Below the pieces are notes generated by a model. The model was not told where the DNA came from. It was given only the letters and a program-made list of their open reading frames with translations, and ran no database searches. Positions 1 through 12,640 of a stretch of DNA of 64,000 nt are shown here, piece by piece. The position numbers were made by a program, and so were the translations under genes. Source of the stretch: Cycas panzhihuaensis. Taxonomy: Eukaryota > Cycadophyta. The number at the start of each line of letters is the position of its first letter. Position 1 is the first letter of the stretch. The stretch lies in contig CM041465.1 of assembly GCA_023213395.1 (NCBI GenBank), positions 93,565,741-93,629,740 of the forward strand, read 5' to 3'.

Positions 1-1205
1 GATCAAACAAAAGGGGCTCCTTTCTTTAATAGGTTCGTAAGAGGCTTGGCATTTATGGCCAAATTTGCCAAGAAACACCTCAGGAAACCAAGCCTACCTA
101 GAAACGCCTTAATTTGTCATTAGGTTCTAGGCAACGACATGTCAAGGATTGCCCTGACTTTTTCTGGATCAATCTGGATTCTTTATTAGGACACGAGGAA
201 ACCTAAGAGTTTGCCTAAAGTGACGGTAAACACGCATTTCAACAGGTTCAAACTAACGTGATACTTGCAGTATCGTATGAGGATGGCCCACAAGTCAGAG
301 GGATGATGGGTTCTGGTATGAGAAAGGCCCATCATATCGTCCATGAAGAACTCCAACGTATTGTTGATGAGGTCATGAAAGATGAAATGCATAGCCCTTT
401 GATAAGTAGCCCCTGCATTCTTAAGACCAAAGGGAATTGCCTTGTAGGCAAAGGTACCCCATGGCATAGTGAAGGCCGTCTTATGGCAGTCTTCAGGAGA
501 AATCTGAATTTGGTTATAGCTGACGAAGCAATCCATTAAGGACATAACTTTAAATCTAGTCATATGATCAATTATTTGATCAATGAAGGGAAGAGGAAAG
601 TTGTCCTTAGGACAAACATTATTTATGTCACGGAAGTTGACACAAATGTGAATGGTCCTATTCTTCTTAGCAATGGGTATGATATTTGATACCCACTTAG
701 GGTAATCGATAGAAGAAATGAGTCCCACGTCTAGAAGCTTTTCAACCTCCATTTTAACAGCGGCTAAGAGCTTTGGGTGGAGGGGACACTACTTCTGACG
801 CATAAGACAAGCGTCAGGAACAATCGTAAGGTTATGCGTGATGATGGAGGGGTCGATTCCCTTCATGTCGGAATAGTCCCACGCGAACACATCACGGAAT
901 TCCTGGAACAGGAGGGAGTATTCCCTCACTTCGTTAAGAGTACATTCCAACCCTACCTTGATGATCTTGTCTGGGGCAAGGACTATGTCTTGAGTTTCCC
1001 CTATACACATAGCATTCTCCTCCTCGAAATGGAAGGGGGTAAGATCGATAGGAAGAGAAGAAACAGATGAAAGGATTGGGTCGGCTACTATGGACCCAAT
1101 CACTAGGACCTTCTGGTGGCCAAGCTTGTGGTGACCAGGAGGCAAACTGGGCATGGAGCTGGCTAAGTGCTCTAGCAAAGCCTCGTCGTCCTCGAAGTAG
1201 TCCAC
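1..1205 (-). pseudogene. pol: Reverse transcriptase of element A (with PR-RT linker), 3' end cut by window
   Basis: The minus-strand frame opens at 1205 with a linker (YFEDDEALLEHL) and runs into an RT domain: SSIDYPKWVSNIIPIAKK, then a CVNFRDINNVCPKDNFPLP block, PFGLKNAGATYQRAM, and the catalytic box FMDDM near 330-345, where most gypsy RTs have Y[VI]DD. The frame is almost continuous from 1205 to 186, broken by one stop near 790, and then runs with more stops into the connection domain (FLGRLGFLRCFLAKF) at the window edge. RT would copy element RNA to DNA in virus-like particles. The broken frame makes it inactive. Assignment to Ty3/gypsy RT is firm; the Tat label rests on remembered family patterns. 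Confidence 0.88.
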
Positions 1206-2560
1206 CCCATGGATGACCTGACTTCGAGTGTACGAGGTGCGGGATGGTATGGGAGCGATAGGACCAGTATGCCTCGTAAGCTACCTAACATCCCTAAGGG
1301 ACTCTGAGGGAGAGCCAGGGAGAGATCCCTCGTAAAAAGTAAGAGGGGAACTCTTAATACCATCACCCGTGGAGGGTGGTGGAACATAAGAGCTAGGAAC
1401 CTGATGATCAACATACACAATGTCATGTGACATGTGAAAGTGACCGGGCTCTATAACATAAAGGGTCCTAGGGGGAGGCCTAGGACTAGAAGAATGCCCC
1501 CCACTAGCGCGGAGGAAGGAAATAGGATGAGGAATGTCTTCATCTTCACTATGGGACCCATCGTCGTCAAACATGGCGAGGTACCCGTAGCTTCTAACGC
1601 CGATGGGGGCGAAACACGTTAAGTCAGGGGAAGAAGATATAGGATCTTCTTCGTGACGAGCAGAATCAGGGATTTTGATGGAGCAAGCTAAGGCATGATC
1701 GGAAGGGCATTTGTTTCCCTTCGTATGGCCATGGCTTGCCTGAGCAGAAGGCCTAGTTTGTTTAGCGAGCGATCGTTCATGGGAAACAACTTTCATTTAT
1801 CCGTTATAGACAAACTTAAGTTGCCCCCAATGAGTGGAACACACGGCTCCCATTTGGTCAAGCCATGGTCGACCCAGAAGCAGGTTGTAATTAGTGTCAA
1901 CATCGAGGACGACGATGTTAGTAACAACAGTCTTATCCTCAAGAGTAAGAGGTATCGAGACAGATCCCAGGGGAGTCTTCTTGCTACCGTCATAACCCTA
2001 ACATCGCCATGGAATAGGTTCTAAGGCAGAAATGCCAAGCTCTTGCATGACATGTAAGGGCATGGTATTAACGGAAGAACCGTTGTCTATGACGGTTCTT
2101 TGCAATATACAATTAGGAGTATCTATGGTAATGGTGAAAGGGAAGTTCCATTGGCGTTCCCTTCCACTGGACGTGGGAAGATATTTGGGATTGAAAGAGA
2201 TGATGGGTTCACAACTTTGGGTTGTGCCCAAGGTGTGAACAGACACATCATTCGATCCTAAAGCTTCCAAGAGGAGCGTTAATTGCTCGGGGCAACTTCT
2301 CAAGATATCCATGATGGATATCCCTGCAGCCACAGTGAGAAGCTCTTCGACTACAAAGAAAGACTTACCCCTCCCTGTGGGTTGGGTAGGGGCTCTCCTA
2401 AAGTCGAATCAACCAGGGCAGATGGGAATGCTCTTGGGAAGTGCAGGAATCTCTGAAGGAATGGATTCCAGATGAGGATCAAGTTGCGAGGTAGATGCAA
2501 AGGTGCCAGTTGCCTCCTTTACGACTTGAGACTGGGTCAACGCGTAAAGGGGAGTGGTCT
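1206..2560 (-). pseudogene. pol: Aspartic protease region of element A
   Basis: Minus-strand fragments 2333-1998 and 1796-1281 hold a retropepsin-like domain. The active-site stretch reads VIDNGSSVNTMP, giving D-N-G where retropepsins usually have D-[ST]-G, followed by the hydrophobic flap region and a GRPWLDQMGAV-type block near 1800-1870. Upstream (higher coordinates) lies a conserved tail (FDFRRALTQPTGKGK in element B). Downstream, 1796-1281 encodes an acidic, Ser/Pro-rich linker (SHSEDEDIPHP) leading to RT. The enzyme would cut the Gag-Pol polyprotein. Stops and small frame changes show it is decayed. Confidence 0.8.
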
Positions 2561-4778
2561 TAAGCATCTAGATCACCTTCTTTCCCTTGTTACAGGACTG
2601 CAAAGGTGATGGAGCACGACGGTCAGGGGAGTGTGAAGGGGAAGATGGCTTTCACACACCCTTCTCTCTACAATGCGAAGGGCAAGAATCGGGGGACCTA
2701 TCCCGATTCTGATTGTTCCTTTGTTGAACATCACGACCACGTTTCCCATGTTTGGGGAACAGATCTATATGAATAGGTTGATCGAGGTTAGGCCTCGATG
2801 CCCATTTAGGGGACGAATCATGTGGTGGGGCATCACGTGGGTGTTGCACCTGACAATGCGAATTGTCATGGAAACATTCCCCATGGATGGAATACCATCT
2901 CTTCTCAAGGGGAGGATCAATTCTCCTTGCTTGAGAAGGTTGGGTATTAACCCCTTTGGTGGGAATGGCACGAGAAGCTTATTGAACTGGTTTATGGGAG
3001 GTCGACGATGAAGGGGACTGGAGTTTAAGCTCCTTCATCGTGCGCTCGAATGAGTGAATAGCGGAGGTAAGAGGGTCTAGGGTCCTCTCAGTCAGATGAG
3101 AGGTAGACCTGGCAGGTTGCGAAGGTTTGGTTTCCTTCACAGGGGGAGGTGCCTCACGATGCTATGAGGGCTTGGGAGGTTTCTTGAGTTTGGCTTGGAT
3201 CTAAATGGCCTCCAACGCCAAGCACCTCGTAATCGCAGAGTTGCATGTGGTTGCCCCTATCTTAAGGACTTCCACATGCACTTCAAGGCAAAGTGCATTG
3301 ACGAAGAGATCCCACTTCAACTCTTCAGGCAACGTGGCCTTGGTAGAGTGAAGGAGATTGTGAAACCATCACACAAAGTCACAATTCATTTCATCATGAC
3401 CTTGTTTAAGCGACATGAGTGCTTTCATTCCGCTCTCGAATATATGAGCTACATCAAAGTAATTGACGAACTCATCCACCAATTACTGGAATGAAGAAAT
3501 AGAATGGGCAGGGAGACGGTAGAACCACTTGAGGGCGTCACCCTATAAGGATTATAGAAATAGCTTTATTAGAATATGGTTGTAAGCCTAATAATCTATG
3601 CATACCATAGAGAAACTACGCATGTGCTCGGTTGGGTCTTGCGACGAAGTTCCGTCGAATTTGGGAACTTCAGGAGGGTGAGGCAGTAGGTTAATCCTTA
3701 GTGCCTCAACGAATAACGACATCGACCGATAGTCTATGAAGGGACACGTCCTTACATGGGTTAAAGGATTAATGAACGGTAAAGAAACAGGAATGGATGG
3801 AGGATGTAGACCCATCCCTCCTTGGGGAAATGCCCCTTGTTGGAAAGGGGGTTGCGGATAGATGCCTTGGAAGGGAGGCATGCTCCTTGGTGAAGGTGTG
3901 GCAACATGAGTTACACTAGATGGTGGAAACGAAGGGTGAGGGACCGGGTTTTGCCCATATGGGCAACCCATAGGTGGCGCAACCCCATATGGGTGCAACG
4001 GGTCCACCCCATAGGCAGGAAGATGGTTTCCCCTACCCTGCCCCCAAGGTTGAGACATGTAACCTAAGGGCACGTAAAGGGAAGGACCACTAGATGGGTT
4101 TCGAGTGTATGTAGGAGTAGGTCCTACATAGTTGACGGCAATGGTATTAGTAGGGCCTTGAGGCCTACTAGGAAATGCATGTGCTATGTTTAAAGGTGGC
4201 ACATTCGTTTGACTCAGAAATGGCATACTAACCCCAAGTTGGGGAAAGGGCATGCCATGAATGGGTCCTGAAGAAGTAGGATCGTGGCTAGGGATAGATG
4301 GCACAAAACTTACCCTGGAAGGCAGTGTAGACACAGCATGGGACGAGTGTGCATGGGTAGAAGAATCATTTGCTGTAGGAGGCGCAGGTATAGATAAAGA
4401 AGATGCTACATTACGCAGAACTTCTTCAAACCACCTAGGATGCGGTTGGTGGCGAGTTGCTCAAAAGTACTTGCCGAGCGCTTCAACCACGTCAGCGAGA
4501 GGGGTATCCTCGTAACCATATGAGGTCGACGGGATCTCGAATGTCGGGGATCCCTTAGGGCGCTCCTCATAAGGCTCACTAGAAGGATGGTAAGTCTCGT
4601 GAGGAGACAAACCTTCTACTGCATGTGCAGAAGAATGAAACTCAGAAGGGTGAAATGGGTCACTCGGATAGTAGACGGAATCATCACCCTCGTGGGTGGA
4701 TCTAGGAATAGACGCAAGAAACTCTTAAGTTCCCGAGACCATGGTATGATAAGCCCAATCAGACTGGTAACCTTCCAT
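2561..4778 (-). pseudogene. gag: gag of element A
   Basis: Gag starts at the ATG complementary to 4778-4776 (MEGYQSDWAYH), the start shared with element B. The N-terminal third is acidic and low-complexity. The middle (4334-3588) is Pro/Gly-rich (LHPYGVAPPMG) and leads to the conserved gag core PEVPKFDGTSSQDPTEHMRS, then WFYRLPAHS and a motif with LKQGHDEMN. A basic segment follows near 2900-2650. There is a TAA at 4727-4725, only 17 codons in, at the same codon as in element B. Gag would form the particle. I found no clear CCHC knuckle. Confidence 0.82.
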
Positions 4779-5014
4779 TATCGAATCAAGGTTTGACGAT
4801 AGAAGGGAATGAGATGATTGGTCTTCTAACAATGGTGGCAGACCTCACAAGCAATGTGAGAAATGTCGCATGCAACGCCTTTATGAGCGTTTTTAGAAGA
4901 AAGCAAAAAGAGGGAAATGAAGTAAGCACGTTGGGGGTTGCCCAACTGAAATATAGAATAAGAGACTACCTAGAGGCAAGAACACCAATGAAAAGGGGAA
5001 GAGAAACTAGTTCC

Positions 5015-5032
5015 CTTACTCGCAGTTCGCCA
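5015..5032 (-). other. Primer-binding site of element A
   Basis: Directly inside the LTR (one spacer base) the minus strand reads TGGCGAACTGCGAG. The equivalent sites in C and D read GGGCGACCACACTGGGA and TGGCGACCATCTGGGG, and B has TAGCAACCATACTAGGGA. The consensus TGGCGACCA resembles the tRNA-Arg primer sites known for Ogre/Tat elements. The exact tRNA is inferred. Confidence 0.6.
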
Positions 5033-5033
5033 G

Positions 5034-7573
5034 TGAAACGCTTGCTATGGGGTGGTGTCCCTACATTTAGCGAAAGGGTATGAAATGTGTAAAACTAATT
5101 AAACTAGGCAGCAAGGACTTCACCTCATAGGGCATCCGTGTGCTAGAGCGCAGATTTGGAACTGTAGAGGTGCCTGGTTGCTTCCAGGTAGCCATGCAAA
5201 GCGAGGCATTCCTACCCCTTGGATGGCCGGGAAGAGGAGAAAGTGCCTGGCACATTATGTCTTCTCAAGGTAATGAGAAGGTAACGAAATAGAAAGGCAA
5301 GCAAACTAACGTATAAGCGCAGGTAAAGGGGGGGACAATGAGGGTAGCTTAAACACAATGTAAATAATCTGACCATGCTAAGCTAACCGATGTAGGAAAT
5401 AATGCAAAATAAACACATATTCCTTTTTCCGTTTTTAATTCTTTACACGTTCCTAACTATACAAGCAAATGTATAAAAGACAACGGTGTAAAAGAGATAC
5501 GTAGGGAATAAGAAGAGTACCTAGATCTGGTGCCCGAGTGGAGTGTTGCTCATCCCTTTAGTTCCTGCTCCTTTCTACTCTGCTTGTTGTGCATGCGACG
5601 CCAGTCGATGATAGTTACCATAAGCAACCAAAGAGAGGCTAACTTACCTCCCCTTAAACATGTAAAGCAAAAAAAAATGGAAAAGACGTAGAGCGTGAAA
5701 TAATAAGGAATGCACTAAATGTGGAACTAACCTGCAATGGGTTTCGTTCCATGCGCAGCTCCATTAACGCAAGATCCTGCAAGCAAGTTAGGAGAGTACC
5801 TCCCTCTTGGAAGAGGGGCCACAAAATACACCGAAGATATGTACTAAAATCAAATAGAACTATATAAATCTACACTAAGCATCGATATGTAGCAAAGTAA
5901 AATGACAACATGCGATAAAAACTCCCGCTACCGTACACCATAAGCACACCCAAAAAGGAAAAGAGTATAGCCTCAGAATAGCTAACTCACCCACAAAGGA
6001 TCTCCATGCAACTCAGAAAGGAGAAATGGGTTGATAACAAGGTCATGGGGCAATAAACAGTAACAAAGAAGGGAGCAATAGAAAGGTTTGGGGCTTAGGT
6101 AGGGCCCAACACCGACGAATGGAATTTCTAGAATCGGCGTGGCAACGGATTGCCAATGTTGGTTTTAACACCAAAACTAGATTCCCCAAATTCCCTTAAC
6201 CCGATTCCTAAGAAGGCACTAAAGACAAAGGGAAAGAGGATAAGGGACGGAACCCTTGGGGAGAAGGACAGTAAGGGGGACGGAACCCCGCCTACCTCCC
6301 TCAAATCCTCTTTACGTTGCCCCTTTGCAACAGCCAACTAAGAAAGGGTTGAAAGGGATGATTTGGAAAAAATAGTAATACCTCAAAAGAAAAAGGAAAT
6401 GGTGCTAATCAAGTGTAATATCATGAAGCTTCACAAACTAGAAATGTATTCACCAAAACATAAAAGAAACGAGAACAACACAAATTGCAAGTAAGAGTAA
6501 AGAGTACCTTATTGGGGGAAGAACTGAATATAAGTTTGCTATTAGGAAACAACATGAATAACCAGTATATGATGAATAATAGTGGTAGGTTTTTGCAAGA
6601 GTGAAGTGTGGAAATATCTTTGTAAGCTTGGAACCTTGGTAGTTGGTCCTTTTGAGGAGCTTTTGGTAGAAATCTTCCTTGAAAACTTGGTCACTTGCAA
6701 GAAGATGTGAGGCCTGCTGTTGAGAGCTGTGGGGACAGCAATGGTCCCTAAAAATCCATCTTGTAGTAGTGTCTTCTCCTTTGTGATAGGTTTCTGTGCA
6801 TGTAGTGTATGTCTCTCTATGTAAATTTTGTAGAAAAGTTAGAAAAATGGGTAAAAGATCTCAAAATAAGGAGGAAAATTCCCCTTTATCCCATGTTCAC
6901 TGTTGGTGAATGTTGGGGATGTCAGGGCAACTCGAATTGACAGGCGCCACGCAGTAGTTCTGTGAAAAAAGTGGAAACTATCACATGGTTTTCTTTTTTG
7001 AAATTGAAGCTTGATCGTCTGCGGCAAACCCGCGATCTGGCCAAGAAGACTACGGTACCACTGAGTTTGCAGTGGTACTAGACTGGTAACGAAAAAAAGA
7101 ATGAAAATAGCAGACATAAAGGTTTTGGAGTTGTTATTAAGGATAAATCAAGCCTAAAACAGTAGGAGGAAACATTCAGATGATGGGCAAGTAGCTAAAA
7201 CAGTAAATGGGTCTCAACTAAGGGATTAACCAGGCTTGGAGGAGATTGCAACCTGAGTAAAATGTCATAACATGGGTAAACATGACTGACTGAAACATCC
7301 TGAGAGGTCGTGGAGACGATGTGGGTGGCCGTGCGCTATACGGGGTGTAGCATTCGCTGAAGAATACCTCCATTGTGAGTCGTCATAGGCTGATAGTGTG
7401 CTGTAAGCATATGCAATATGATCAGGCAGGGAAGTAATACATGCAGGCAGGTACATGTCAAGTAGTATACGCTAAATAATCTCAATCAAGCACGAGCAGG
7501 GTGAAGTGAGAACATATACCTAAATATACCTGGGTCGATGTGTCTCGAGTCGATTCCCAGTAGCTGGGAAACA
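5034..7573 (-). repeat. 5' LTR of element A (2540 bp)
   Basis: On the minus strand it starts TGTTTCCCAGCTACTGGGAA and ends GCGTTTCA, matching the ends of the two LTRs of element B. It shares long patches with them, such as the stretch with CAGCCTATGACGAC. It holds the promoter, RNA start and poly(A) signal of the element, but I could not place these confidently. It contains the conserved block CTGCAAACTCAGTGGTACCG near 7045-7075 (minus strand), also seen in B. ORFs within it are incidental. Confidence 0.88.
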
Positions 7574-7619
7574 CTTTCTTTTCTCTTGCTCTTATGGTTA
7601 CAGGAGTTGGGTTGTAACA
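7574..7619 (+). repeat. 3' end of an H-type LTR, cut by element A
   Basis: The 46 bases end in GTTGTAACA directly before TCCATGG. They match the last bases of the H LTR at 48660-48707 and of the remnant ending at 50044. Element A's LTR abuts them, so A inserted into this LTR. Confidence 0.7.
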
Positions 7620-8100
7620 TCCATGGTATGGTAGAGATTCATTTCATTGAATGTTAAGGATGTTTCTTCACTAGCTATTATGGTATTAAAAGTGTCATCA
7701 AGTACTAACTCTACCATATTATTACCTTTATTCAACATAGGTAATACTGCTTTGATACCTCCATTGGTCAAGGTTTATGTCACATCCTTCCATCTTTACA
7801 AGCATTCTATTTGATATGACCATGGTTTTCCTAACAAGGTTGAATAAGTAACCATATTTTTAATGGTTTCTATGATGGTAAAATTTACTATCACTATAAT
7901 TCAACCCATATTCACCTTGATATCAGGATGTTATCCCACTAGCTTTACCAACTCATTTATTATTTTCAGAGAGTAATTAGTATGTGTTAGTTTAAGATTA
8001 CCCAATTTCTTCCATATGTTTATTAGTAAAATGTTTATTGTAACACCCCCATCCATAATTATTTTTTGAAATATCTCTTCCAAAATACTAATAGTGACTA
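7620..8100 (-). pseudogene. pol: Protease region of chromovirus Y, copy a
   Basis: On the minus strand the frame reads an aspartic-protease core with VDGGV-INILLINIWKKLG, then LTHTNYSLK-INELVK, IKVNMG and NMVTYSTLLGKPW. The last block corresponds to the YSMLLGRPW-type motif of plant gypsy proteases. It continues to NEMNLYHTM at 7620, where the H-type LTR interrupts it. Copies b (48708-49088) and c (50045-50520) are closely similar. Several stops are present. The domain call rests on the DGG active site and the terminal block. Confidence 0.72.
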
Positions 8101-9780
8101 AAGGGTTGATGTCACATGATGGTTTGATTTTATCAAAATTCTTTGATATATTTATTAGTTGTAATATTCCACTCTTGTTCCACTTAGTTACTTGTTCTAG
8201 AGGGATTATTAATTGTAATTATTTTATGGTTTTCTATTACCATGAACATTTGTAGGATATCTTCTCTCAGTAGTCCTTTAAATAGCTCCTCTTCCTTTAA
8301 TGTAATGCTAGATTTATTCTTTATCTATTTTGTTTGTGAACCCTCAAACTCTTCTATTCTTGAGATTTCATTTAATCCCATAACTTTTTTTTTCATCTTG
8401 TAAACTTGTTTAATCTTAGGTTTCTCCATTGGCAATGATTTTGTTACCTCTTCCTAGGTAACATCCTCTAATGCCTTCTTTGTGGCCATGGATCTATCAA
8501 TTTCTATTTAGGGAGTGAGGTAGTCATCTTTTACTTTTACCTTCCCCTTTTTTCTTTTTGTTTGTAAATTCATATTTTTCAAAGAACTAGGCATTATAAA
8601 CATTACATTTATAGTTTTCCTTTATGCTTACACTCCTCTATTAGGTGGGTACTTAGCCCACAATTTTTACATATGAATAACCATTTTTCTTGTGCTTTAT
8701 CCACTAGGCACTCTAACTTCCAATGCCCATATTCTAGACATACCAAACATCTTCCTATTAGAGGTTTCTTCTTAGAATGTTTTAGTGTCATCTAGGTCAT
8801 GCAAAGAGTCTTGGTTAAGTTACTCCTTTTACTTAAACCTCTATCTCTTGAATTCTTCCCTTGTGTATTAAAATAATAATCTTTGGCATTATGGTTATTT
8901 GAGTTGTAAATGTGATACTAAGAGTTCTATTTCTTTTCCTTTATGTTTATATCATATTCCTTAATAGATTGTGAAGCTTCATCATAAATGTGATACCATT
9001 GAGAGTTCCTTCCCTCTATATTTTGCAAAATTTTCTTCCTCAAAACTTTGGGGTTTTTGCCCTTGTAATTTCAACCTAGCCACTTCCTTCCTTAAGTTTT
9101 TTACTTTAGGAGTTTCTTCTATTTTTATCATTTAGAAGAAAGGTTTGTTTAGGTTTTGATTTCTTAATTCTTATATCTCTTCTTGTAATCTCAACAATAA
9201 GGGATCATGCGCTGCCCTTTTAATGCCAATCTCCTTCTCAAAAGGCAATGCTAACTCTTATGCATGTTGGTATGATTTGAAAGAGTGGGATACCATTGTG
9301 GCCCATAATTTTGAATTCAACCCATTGATAAAATAGTTTCTCATATTATAATCTATAATTTTCTCCCCTTTTATCATATTTGCTACTATAATATCTATTC
9401 TGCTTATGTATGTCAAACCAAATTCTCTTGCCATTTGCTTCACCTTCCTAAGAGTTAAATATACTACCTCATTACTCTTGAATTTCTAAAATATTTCTTC
9501 AAATTCCTTTTTAATATCTCTAAATGTATTTACTAGGTTTAATTAGTTGTACCATAAAATAGGCACCCCTTGTAATAAGTAAGCAAATCTCACCTTGTTT
9601 TTATCCACATCCATTATCCTTTTAAAATTCATTAGGTTCTAAAATAGATATGTTACATGTCAAATCCCCTTTGCAAAAGGATAAATAAAGTGTAATTAAC
9701 TAAAATTTAATGAAAGGGTATTTGATGAAAATGTGTAATCATCCAAAAAGTGGTTAAACCCTTTGGTACCTTTGATTGCA
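8101..9780 (-). pseudogene. gag: gag of chromovirus Y, copy a, with two zinc knuckles
   Basis: Minus-strand fragments in order: a gag helical region (9443-9258, KQMAREFGLTYISRIDIIV, then YFINGLNSKLWATMV), a coiled segment (LRKEVARLKLQ near 9080), and a nucleocapsid part at 8791-8609 with two CX2CX4HX4C knuckles (CLVCLEYGHWKLEC and CKNCGLSTHLIEEC). A Lys-rich linker follows towards the protease. The knuckles would bind element RNA. The region is AT-rich and heavily broken. Copy c (50900-52200) has the same order, so the architecture is secure although the ends are not. Confidence 0.75.
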
Positions 9781-9818
9781 ATATAAAAAAGAGAATTGGA
9801 TCCATAGTGACAGCTTGG

Positions 9819-10321
9819 GTTCTTGGAGCTAGGTAGGATCAATCTAATCTAATTCTTGGCCTTAGTTGGAACCCTAGAAGTAGGCTGCCACAAGGAGGAG
9901 TTTATTACTTTTCACATGAGCCAAACCTAGATCTAATATGCTAATCATGAGGATTTCCCATATGGTATATGCATCATTATACTAAGGGGGTCAAAACTCA
10001 GTGTAGGCATGAAATTCTACTTAGTAGACCTTCCTCCTCCTAGATATGATCCCAAAAATACTACATTTAGATTGATATATATTTTATTCCTTATATATTA
10101 TTTATAAAGACTAGAACTATATTGTAAAATAAAAGAAAGGCTTCAATGATTATTTTATGATAATTATCTTCTTATAAATTTTACTTCCATGTAATAAAAG
10201 GAGAATTCTATTATAATGCCAATTATTTATATGATGTTAATATATGATAGTCAAACTATTATCTAACAGGATTACATACTATAATAAAATCTATCTATAT
10301 GCAACTATGTAATAATAAATA

Positions 10322-10387
<66 letters not shown>

Positions 10388-11366
10388 AAGCATTGTATTC
10401 TTATTTATAAAAAAGAAATGTTACATTTTGGGATTAGAGCTAAAATTACATTTCTCAAGAAATATCACCTACAACCCTAAAATACTATTATATGATACCC
10501 CCTTCCCCCAAACTAGAAACTGTCACATGTAATCTTAATATATTAAAATATCATAGGTAATATATTCTTTACTAGAAAAGTGATACAGAAAGCATAACCA
10601 TCACTAAAACATATTATAGTCTAAAAACCTCTATAGGAATGTAGCCCACTATAAAATAAAAAATTATCACCTAATATTTAAGGGATTTAAACCCTTACCA
10701 CTCCCCACTAAAAGAACATATTGGAAATTTGGAATAAGATTTACCACCATTTATTGTAACAACTTTAGAATCTAGAAAACCCCATGTCAATGACAAATTA
10801 TCCATAAGCGAGGATCTGACCAAGGCTACCCTTTCTGAATCTATAAAGAGAGATTACCTATGTTCCATATTTTCTTCCTTATTTTTTTCTTGAGGTAGTG
10901 ATATTTATATGTGCCTATTCGCATCTAAGGTTAATCAATATGAAGATGAACACTATGATACATATCACACTACATCTAAATCCTTAATAACAACTTAAAG
11001 ATTTAAGTATCATTAGTAAGAGCACCTCTTGAAGAGATAACAAATGAAGTCTAATACATTTATACCATATTTAATATTCTAGATAAAACAAAGATAGCCA
11101 AAATAGGGATTCTTGAAATATGACTCAACATTGAATGCCATTATTGCCAATGTGAAGTTGATATATAGGGTTAACTATAGACTCCTTTATTCCTAGTTCT
11201 CTTTGTAACCAGTTCTATTAGCTACTCATCCCTCTTAACTAATACATGTGGAACAAATATAATAAGAGCCTAGTGAAGAGGAAGAAGGAGGATGAGAAGA
11301 AGAAGATGCATCAAAGAGAAAAGAGGGAGAAGGTAGATGTATTGAGAGTGAGTTGTGTACATAACA
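9819..11366 (-). repeat. Probable LTR of chromovirus Y, shared by two tandem copies
   Basis: On the minus strand the sequence at 11366 begins TGTTATGTACACAAC right after a polypurine tract, as expected for a 3' LTR following integrase and chromodomain. About 1.5 kb later the gag of the next Y copy begins, so the LTR seems to serve two copies. The inner end (about 9819) is a guess from a TG/CA boundary; I found no convincing primer site. It contains the (TA)30 tract. The same block recurs at 52250-54588 plus 59219-59438. Confidence 0.5.
10325..10384. repeat. (TA)30 microsatellite in Y LTR, copy a
   Basis: A pure TA dinucleotide run of 60 bases, flanked by AATAATAAATAAAC on the left and AAGAAGCATTGTATTC on the right. 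The same flanks surround a tract of about 1.2 kb at 52761-53959. Confidence 0.98.
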
Positions 11367-11380
11367 AGTTCCTCCCCTTT
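11367..11380 (-). other. Polypurine tract of chromovirus Y
   Basis: On the minus strand AAAGGGGAGGAACT lies immediately before the TGTTATG start of the LTR and downstream of the chromodomain. This is the expected place for the plus-strand primer. Confidence 0.7.
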
Positions 11381-12640
11381 AAAAATCTTTGCCCTCAAAG
11401 CTTAAGTAATTATAGATATTTTTGAACAATCTATTCACTTTTCCATATTGAATCTTCTTATGGAAATTGCTTCCATTTGATGAGGTACTCCTTGATATGT
11501 CGAGAACATAAGTATCACATCCTTAAATTAAGGATTTATTTTGGTATCAATTGGAGTTTCCCTTCATCATCTAATAGTGGGATCTTAAGTTTTGCCCATG
11601 CTTGTTGGCTAATGAACTTTTTCAATAGGATATATGAAAAATATTATGGATTTTGGATGTTGCTAGCAACTCTAAGGCATAGGCCACCTCACCCATATAC
11701 TTGCGGACCTAATATGGCCTATAGAATCTTAGCACAAGCTTATGTTTGGTATCTCCTTTAAGTAATGTTTACTTGTAAAGTTGTAAGTGGAGGTAGACCT
11801 AATCTCATGGTTTGAACTCCTTCTTACTTTATTTTTTGTCTGCTTACTACTTCATCTTATTTTAAGCTAAATTAAGGTTATCTTTTAGCATCTAGAGTAT
11901 GTCACCTTGTTGTTGTAGATGCTGGGTTCTACTTGCATCTTTAAAGTCTCCATGACATAATTCTTGATGGTTGGTGGTGGATACCTATATAATGCCTAGA
12001 ATGAGGTCATTTTAATGGACATATGATAAGTTATATTGTACCACCATTCTACTAGAGAAAGCCATTGATACCAATTATTTTATTTATTTAAGACATAATA
12101 ACAAAGATATCCTTCCAAACATTTGCTGACTATCTCTATTTACTTATCTATTTGTAGGTGGCAGGATGAGCTTATGGTTAGCTTAGTTCCTAACATTTGG
12201 CTGAGTTCTATCCAAAAGTGGCTGGTGAATTTAGGATTCTTATCACTAACAATCTCTTTTAGCATTCCATAGAGTCAGTGTATTTTCTTTAGGAATATTT
12301 CAATAATTTGTTTCACCTTATATGTAGATTAAATGCCATAACAATGGGAATATTTTATCAACTTATCCACCATAATAAGTATTGCATCTTTTCCATCTGA
12401 TTTGGATAATCCTATGATTAAATTCATGGATATCTCTTACAATCTTTGATCAAGTATAAGTAAAGGTTATAGTAGATTAGGGATCTTGGTGGTTTCAATT
12501 ATATGCTTTTGGCATATTTTATAATAGGTGACCCAACTTTTTGTATCTTGTTTAAGCCCATTCCAATAGAGGGATTATTGAATCCTTTGATATGTTTTTC
12601 AGAACCTAGAGTGACTAACTATAGGTGATTTTTGGGTATC
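11381..12640 (-). pseudogene. pol: Integrase and chromodomain of chromovirus Y, copy b
   Basis: Read on the minus strand from 12640: a zinc-finger part (SWVTYYKICQKH), the catalytic core (ISMNLIIGLSKSDGKDAIL, then MVDKLIKYSH), the C-terminal part (KLVLRFYRPY, then YMGEVAYALELLATSKIHN), and last a chromodomain near 11530-11400 (SRHIKEYLIKWKQFP, EDS-W). Chromodomains guide integration to marked chromatin and define chromoviruses. The first catalytic Asp appears as Asn (SMNLI) and there are many stops. Plus-strand ORFs here are antisense shadows. Confidence 0.82.

Larger units (their letters stand above)
1..7573 (-). mobile_element. Tat-type Ty3/gypsy retrotransposon A, 5' two-thirds
   Basis: Read on the minus strand, this element runs LTR (7573 to 5034), primer-binding site, gag, protease and reverse transcriptase, then leaves the window in the RT-RNase H connection. 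The same order and sequence recur in plus orientation in element B, which helped set the boundaries. The RT keeps the residue pattern I associate with the Tat (non-chromovirus) branch. The 5-base target duplication next to the LTR would be CTTTC (7574-7578), but its partner is outside the window. It landed inside an H-type LTR. All reading frames contain stops. Confidence 0.9.

Noticed and set aside
258-539. Plus-strand ORF of 93 codons
   Set aside because: Antisense shadow of element A's reverse transcriptase.
11477-11761. 94-codon plus-strand ORF
   Set aside because: Antisense shadow of the integrase C-terminus and chromodomain of element Y, which read clearly on the minus strand.
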